Shown here in pieces: positions 58,573 to 64,000 of a DNA stretch of 64,000 nucleotides. The notes under the pieces were generated by a model. That model ran no database searches. It saw only the letters and a program-made list of their open reading frames with translations, and was not told the origin of the DNA. Source of the stretch: Aaosphaeria pasadenensis (taxonomy: Eukaryota; Ascomycota; Dothideomycetes; Pleosporales); NCBI GenBank assembly GCA_022813625.1, contig JAKLMB010000008.1, forward strand, positions 496,001-560,000, in the 5' to 3' direction. Each line of letters opens with the position of its first letter. The first letter of the stretch is position 1. The translations under genes and the position numbers were made by a program.

Positions 58573-59750
58573 CTCGGCCGCATCCGCACGCGGAACCCTG
58601 GGAATCGTGAGCTTCGATGTGCTTAGCGACGTCTTGGAGGCTCTTGAGTCGTACGGAGATGCTGGTCGTGCGTCTGGAACACGAGGAAGCTGAGAATATG
58701 AGGCGGTGGAGTGGTGTGATGATATATGTTGATGAGATGGTGAGGGACGAAATGTTGTGTTATGCTAATTTGGTTGGATGTGAATGTTGATTGCACGACT
58801 ATGTTGAGGACGTATCTAATACTGACAAGGCTGACCGGCGTATAGAGTTGGTTGCAAGGCTGGCAGCGTACTTGGGAGTGTTTGATAGGTAAGAAACATC
58901 TACCTACCTAGGTAGGTAACTAGCAGCAGAAGAAGCACCGAAAAGCACAAGGGTTGGCACCAGTCGAATAACGTATCCATATGTAGGTAGGTATACGAAG
59001 CCTTGACTCAAAGATTCAACATGTAACTCCATAGTAACTCCTCTGTCAAAAATACATAAAATAATCAATTCCAATAAATTATCACTACAGACTCATCCAC
59101 AAAAGAGTTACAACCATCATCTCCAACACCATCCTCCCCCCCTACAGACACCAAACACCGCCCAATCTTCCCATGTCCCTACAATCACAACTCGTCAGCG
59201 CGCACCCCCAACCTGCACTACAATGCAAAGACCAAAACAACGCCAAGTGCCAATCAGAAAAGGCGAAACCGTGCCACGGCGTGTCTCCGCATGGGCAACT
59301 AGGAACGGCGAGTGAAATACCATTTCATCACTGGGGGAATAGGAGGGGAAGGAAATGAGAAGTCCTTACTTGGTGTGTATGTTGGGCGAGCGCATTATTG
59401 CGCGGACGTGATGTGTGCTGGACTACACCATGATGATCGAGGATGGACGAGACGAATGAGAGGTATTCATAATGAAAGTAGAGATGGATTGTAGATATAT
59501 TTGTACATTTAGAGAGCACACGATGTATTAATTTTGCTAGGTGTTTATGATATGGTATTGCTCAGTATGAGTGTGAGATGGCTCGAAATGAGTCATTGGC
59601 TACCAAAAGCGAGTGGTTAATTTCTAAGAGCGTGTTATGTTACTGGCTTGCAGTTGAGACAGTCGAGTGCTATTTTTTTTTGTATTGCAATGGACATGCT
59701 TCGTCGAAACATGTATATAATCCCTGTTGTGGGTATGTACAGCAACGTTA

Positions 59751-59764
59751 TTAGGGTTAGGGTT
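59751..59764 (+). other. Telomere-type repeat / telobox
   Basis: TTAGGGTTAGGGTT, two and a third units of the fungal telomere repeat, in intergenic DNA. On the minus strand it reads AACCCTAACCC, the telobox of many fungal promoters, about 750 bases upstream of no obvious start; function uncertain. Confidence 0.7.
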
Positions 59765-60253
59765 GTGTCCTGTACGTCAAGTCTGTGGTACGCAGGTTTA
59801 CTAGTGGCGGTATGAACTCGTCCAAAGAAGAACACGAACACAAAACATAAACAATCACATATTTCAAGCCAAACACAAGTTCAAGTAGTTTTAAGTAATC
59901 ATTATATTGCTCTACCCTCGGCTCTCGGATACTCATCCGAACAAGCCAGAGGATCTATTGCATCTAGACATAAGAAAAATGTTGCAATCGATATCTCCGG
60001 GCAAATATGCCTTCGATCGAGCTACATGATTTTATATGATCGCATCGCCAAACAGCGAAGACGATGATGCCAGAAAGAAAAGTATTGAAAAAGGAAATAA
60101 AACTCCGAAGGTCATGCAAGAAGCCGTGGCGAGCAGGCAAGAAAGGGGAATCTCAATTGCGCCCCCGGTTTCGCTATGGTGTAGATGCAATGTTGCGCGT
60201 GAAGATCGATGGTGATATATGTTGTGTTGTTGTGTTGCGGTAGATCGTGTAGT

Positions 60254-60508
60254 TTATTTAGCGATTGGCTCGAGCAGGTTGGAGCCGCCGTACAAGGCGG
60301 TTTCTCCGCGCAACTTTTGCTGTTCGAAGCGGTCCATGGCACCGGTCATGGCGCGGCCTTCTTGTCGTGCGACGACGGTGGTGTATGTGAAGGAGCATGC
60401 TGGAGAGGAATTGTTAGCTTGGATAATAGATTATGGTATGGATGGTTGGAAGAACGTACCAACGAAGCCAACGAGGGCAGGCCAGAAGGACTTAGCGGCG
60501 GCAGGCAT
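60254..60508 (-). CDS. Small single-span protein, 64 residues
   Basis: Two exons (60508-60460, 60399-60254). Exon 1 gives MPAAAKSFWPALVGFV, exon 2 ACSFTYTTVVARQEG, so the splice builds one hydrophobic span (about residues 8-27) after a short N-terminus. The rest is charged (DRFEQQKLRGETALYGG) and ends NLLEPIAK. Size and layout resemble small subunits or assembly factors of mitochondrial inner- or outer-membrane complexes, but I recognise none. Donor GTACGT, branch GCTAAC and acceptor CCAG are canonical, supporting a real gene too short for usual ORF finders. Start is the only ATG before the span. Confidence 0.72.
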
Positions 60509-61701
60509 TTTGGATTTGGATTTGGATGGAGGAGTTGTTTTGGGTGGAGAGTTGGTTTTGGTGGTTTGGAGATGAGGGGAATTGATTGGTTGAAACTTGG
60601 TGTTGATGTTTCGATTGATTGATGATTGGATTGCCGGATTGGATTGTAGTAGAGGAGTGGTGGTGATGATTGTTGACTGTAGTGAGGAATGGAATTATTG
60701 GAGGCGAACTCCCAGTGGATTATATATGGATTACACAAAGACGAAGCTGTGCATCTTTGCATACATTTCGGTAGCTACCGAAGAACAGAAAGTGTCGCAT
60801 AGCGTGATATTTTCCCATAGCCAGGAACGAGAACAAATCCCACGAGCCTGAGTCTGGCGAACACCGACCGTGGGATCGGGTGACAGAACACAAGGGGAGG
60901 TGCCTGATTGGCTGGATGGGAAAACAAGCAACACGCTGACCCGGATCCAGCCCAAGTGACAGACGTCTGGGGTAACTCTGGTGGTGAGATATTTCGGTCT
61001 TGAAGGTGTCGATTAGGGCGGATTAGGGGAGGAGAGACCAGCTCAGCCTTATTTTGGGGAGGACATTGGGGCTTGGACAATCGCGGTGGGGTGACCAAGA
61101 CGACAATCTTCCTGATTGTCGTACGACCCTACGCTGATCTGTCCTTGTCCTCACCTCAACTCATCCTCTGCATCGCACTTCTATCTGACCACCTGCTACT
61201 TCTCATCCCTAAAATTCCCTAGTATGGCCATGTTTCAAAAATTTCCATATCACGACTTCTAAGAATCCAACACCTGTGCGGGGACAATTAAAGAGTCACT
61301 CCAATAATACCCCTTGTGCGTAACCGAATCCGGTTTAGCGTACGACTGAATCAGTAGGAAAGTCAGGAACAACACCATTATTCATTATTGTATACGATGA
61401 CGATGCAGCTTTTCCAAGTTTTACTCAGAGATGACTCCGCAATGTTTTCTAGCCTTGTCACTGGGGATCGCCTATCAAATGGTGTCGTTATCATAATAAC
61501 ACCGATGACAGATGACAAGATTTATGACTTCTAACTACTAGCATATGGGCAACGATCAATGCAGGCGTTTGAACTTGGCTCTACAATCCGAGGCACGAAC
61601 CTGTTCAACAACTGTTTATGCAAGGCACCAATTACCCCAAATCTTCACGGGGAGCCACAAAATGTTTCGACAACATAACGTCGGACACAAAGCACAAGAA
61701 A
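60509..61701. other. 1.2-kb spacer
   Basis: Promoter of the small gene and 3' flank of the SDR gene. Nothing recognised in 61100-61700. Confidence 0.6.
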
Positions 61702-62603
61702 TCATCGCTTCTTCCGCAACGCCCCACCGTCCACTGTGATATCTTGCTAGAAGATTGTCAGCTTCTCCTTCATACTTTCAAAATCCGCAATCCACTTACC
61801 CCAGTCACAAAACCCGCCTCTATAAGATACAGAGCAGCGTCCGCGATATCCTTCGGCCTCCCCGCCCGGTTCGTAGGATGATCATCGACATCCTTCTCGC
61901 TAATCTGGCCCTCCCAGTCCGTCCCATTCTCGTCTCCCTCCCTACTCTCATGAGCAACCTTGACCCTTCCCGGCGCTATCAGATTGACGCGAATGCCCAG
62001 AGGACCCAGGGAGATGGCCATGGAGTGCATCAACCCCAGCTGACCCGCTTTACTCGATGCGTACCCCTCCTGGTTGGGATCCGACTGGTGGGCGCGGAAT
62101 GAACCGATGTGTATGATGCATGGCCCGGCGTTAGGCGAGGTATGTGCTCCGGTGTTGCCATCCTCTGCCCGGGACTTCATATACGGGATGCAGGCCTGGC
62201 TCATCGCGAATGGCGCCGTCAGGTTCGTCTCGATGTATGCTTGCCACTCTTTAAATGTCGACGGGTCCTCCATGGTCTTGCCGTCGCTCCATTGGGGACT
62301 CGCGATTCCACCATTGTTGATTAGAACGTCGATCTTTTGGTTGAAGAACTTCGCGGCTGTGGCGACTTTGGATCGGATGTCTTCCACGTCGCGTAGATTG
62401 CACACGGCCGAGTCGACCTTTCCTTCTCGGTGGTATTGGGAAAGGTGAGTTGTCGTGGTGTACTTGAGCTCATCTTCGTCAATGTCGAAGATGTAGACCC
62501 TGTGTCCGGCTTCCAGCAGGTAGCGACACAGTGCGCGTCCGATCCCACGCGCACCACCTGACACGACGATATTCCTCGATATTTGATTGTTTCCAGATAC
62601 CAT
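61702..62603 (-). CDS. Short-chain dehydrogenase/reductase
   Basis: Two exons: 62603-61800 and a 45-base last exon 61746-61702; 282 residues. Rossmann glycine motif SGGARGIG (15-22), acidic residues FDIDEDE after beta-2 (Asp at the usual NAD-preferring position), NNGG in place of NNAG, active-site Ser in IHIGSFRA, and YASSK giving the catalytic Tyr-x-x-x-Lys. The C-terminus FVTG|QDITVDGGALRKKR is rebuilt only by splicing: unspliced, the frame ends in GVSGLRILKV and lacks the family's VDGG. Classical SDR, probably NAD(H)-dependent; substrate unknown. The first true ATG gives MVSGNNQISRN; upstream codons are in frame but without ATG. Confidence 0.92.
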
Positions 62604-63071
62604 ATCCCGTTTTGCGTATGGTTTGTTTAAGATGGAGTGTCCCTTGAACACGATTGCTGCTGATAAGGAGATACATGTCTGCAATTAGACTGCATAGTGC
62701 AACGTCGATCTGACGTCACATTTCGTCACGGAATCGATATCGATATTTCGACTTCAATTCGATCGCATGAGGCATGCAAGCCGTTATCTCAGGAAAAGTC
62801 ATGCAAATCGCTTGTGTGGTTGTGCGAAATGATCTTCTCCTCCCGGTCGACTATGCACCTATGAACCAGGCACTCCACCAATGAACCCACAAATCAATCT
62901 GCTATCATGACAATTAGCACATAAGCACTTCTAAACCGTTCCAGATCCAAGGGATTATATAGCTTTGCTTTGTTGCTTGATACATATGGTATTAATATTG
63001 TTGTACTGTATAGATTTACATCTTTGGATATCTTGATCGCAACGCCCTCTATTCCCCATCTCTACACCCGC
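62604..63071. other. 0.5-kb spacer
   Basis: SDR promoter and 3' flank of the GPI protein gene. Nothing else recognised. Confidence 0.65.
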
Positions 63072-63845
63072 TCAAACCACAAACATAGCCAACGCAGCAC
63101 CGAAGCCCGCAAGCGCAGGAGCCATCGTCCTCAAAGGGACCGCAGCCCCCGTCTCAGACGTTGTCGCGGTTCCCGTTCCAGAGCTACCACTCTGCGCAGC
63201 GCTCGCAGCGGTCGAGCTTCCCGTTCCCGTGGGCGTAGTGTTCGACCCCGTAGACTGCGCACTGGAAGGCGTAACACTCGCGCCCGTCGTCGCAACAGCG
63301 CTCAACTTCTCCTCGCCGGCCGTGATGATCACCTCGTAGGTGCCGATCTCCGACTGTGCGAGGGTGAAGACGTCGCGGGCGAGGCTGGCCGGGAGCTCCG
63401 TGCCCGAAGTGCACCAGGCGGGCAGGGTGTACGAATCGGTGGTCCTCTCTGCCTGCTGCGTGAAGTCAGCGCAGGCCATGGCGTGCGCGAGGACGCCGGC
63501 GAACGAGTACGAGCATGAGGCTCCTGCGCGGGCGCGCGGCGCCTTGCTGCATTGCGCGCTGTAGGTGTAGTCGCCTGACGTTTCGGGGTCGGTCAGGGTG
63601 GTTTGCGTCGCCCAGAAGGTGGGTGCGACGGTGACGGTGGCCATGGGCTCCGAGGCGTTGTAGGGTTCATTGTAGGCGAGGGCGAGGGTTACGGCCTCTT
63701 TGTTCGCGCCGACGACGGATCCGCGGAAGGTGACTGAGTCGTCGTCCATGCCGTTTGGCATCCATATTGAGGTGGTGAGCTTTGCGAATGCGGTATTGGT
63801 GTTGGAGAGGGCGGAGAGGAGTATTATGGAGGTGATGGCGATCAT
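63072..63845 (-). CDS. GPI-anchored cell-wall protein
   Basis: Single exon, 257 residues. Signal peptide MIAITSIILLSALSNTNTAFA. The folded part (about 22-175) starts TTSIWMPNGMDDDSVTFRGS, has four cysteines (AQCSKAP, ASCSYSF, MACADF, PAWCTSG) and one N-glycosylation site (NASE). A Ser/Thr/Gly-rich stalk (about 185-235) precedes a C-terminal hydrophobic tail (MAPALAGFGAALAMFVV) with small residues before it, the pattern of a GPI attachment signal. Proteins of this type are common in Dothideomycetes and other Pezizomycotina and have no known enzymatic role. Start is the first ATG. The GC-rich stalk codons differ from flanking DNA but match the composition. Confidence 0.85.
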   Translation of the reverse strand: MIAITSIILLSALSNTNTAFAKLTTSIWMPNGMDDDSVTFRGSVVGANKEAVTLALAYNEPYNASEPMATVTVAPTFWATQTTLTDPETSGDYTYSAQCSKAPRARAGASCSYSFAGVLAHAMACADFTQQAERTTDSYTLPAWCTSGTELPASLARDVFTLAQSEIGTYEVIITAGEEKLSAVATTGASVTPSSAQSTGSNTTPTGTGSSTAASAAQSGSSGTGTATTSETGAAVPLRTMAPALAGFGAALAMFVV

Positions 63846-64000
63846 TTTGACTATTTTAGAAAGGAGTGGACTGTATCAAAGCGATAACGGTATTATGTGA
63901 AACAGATTTGATTTTGAAGTAATTAACGAATGACTTTCCGATATGGGCGCGCACACAAGAGAACGACAAAAAGGAAGACGAGCGGCGATCAGGTCCATCT
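63846..64000. other. Window edge, promoter of the GPI protein gene
   Basis: 155 bases upstream of the ATG at 63845; no feature beyond probable leader sequence. Confidence 0.6.

Larger units (their letters stand above)
57600..60253. other. 2.7-kb gene-poor region
   Basis: No supported gene. Contains a possible relic frame (58384-58572 and its upstream extension), ACCTACCTAGGTAGGTAAC near 58902-58919, GTAGGTAGGTATAC near 58984, and two telomere-type hexamers at 59751-59764. Confidence 0.5.

Noticed and set aside
59751..59764. Chromosome end
   Set aside because: Only about two units, with ordinary genes on both sides.

Overview
The window looks like nuclear DNA of a filamentous ascomycete (Pezizomycotina; a Dothideomycete would fit, but class is an inference). 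Reasons: genes on both strands broken by short GT-AG introns (about 45-125 bases) with CTAAC/CTGAC-like branch sites, no operons, typical fungal families (Zn2Cys6 regulator, SesB-type NLR, SRPK-like kinase, GPI-anchored and Cys-rich secreted proteins), and coding DNA richer in GC than the AT-rich gaps. All gene models were spliced by hand; every multi-exon model closes in one frame.

Left part (1-31.5 kb), mostly housekeeping: a sphingolipid fatty acid 2-hydroxylase (2504-3806), an RBM39/CC1-type splicing factor (4396-6360), a secreted Thr/Cys-rich protein (7962-9332), a divergent SRPK-like kinase (12547-13983), the mitochondrial phosphate carrier with two micro-exons (16617-17935), a protein of unknown function (19087-21029), an FMP42-like transporter (21766-23659), a small disordered protein (24826-25282), a WDR8/WRAP73-like WD40 protein (25652-27558) and a large glutamine-rich protein (28267-31479).

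Middle (33.8-46.1 kb), accessory: a secreted/membrane cytochrome b561 (33851-34686); a 1.2-kb tandem duplication carrying two diverged orphan genes (35479-36333 and 37039-37553); then an Ayg1-like alpha/beta hydrolase and a Zn2Cys6 regulator that diverge from one promoter holding repeated CCGAAT/ATTCGG elements (39139-43836), followed by a PhlG (DAPG hydrolase)-like gene (45350-46066). Two putative C-C bond hydrolases around one regulator suggest a small metabolic module.

Right part (47.8-64 kb): a small conserved fungal protein, an intact NOD-like receptor with SesB-like hydrolase, NB-ARC and a homogenised TPR array (49341-52886), a secreted S33 peptidase (53782-55734), a secreted two-domain protein (56709-57599), a 64-residue single-span protein (60254-60508), an SDR oxidoreductase (61702-62603) and a GPI-anchored protein (63072-63845). 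The NLR, whose exon borders isolate the esterase nucleophile and split the P-loop, is the most striking system. Gene-free gaps hold short dispersed motifs, small tandem repeats and decayed AT-rich DNA; I saw no intact transposon, tRNA or CRISPR array.
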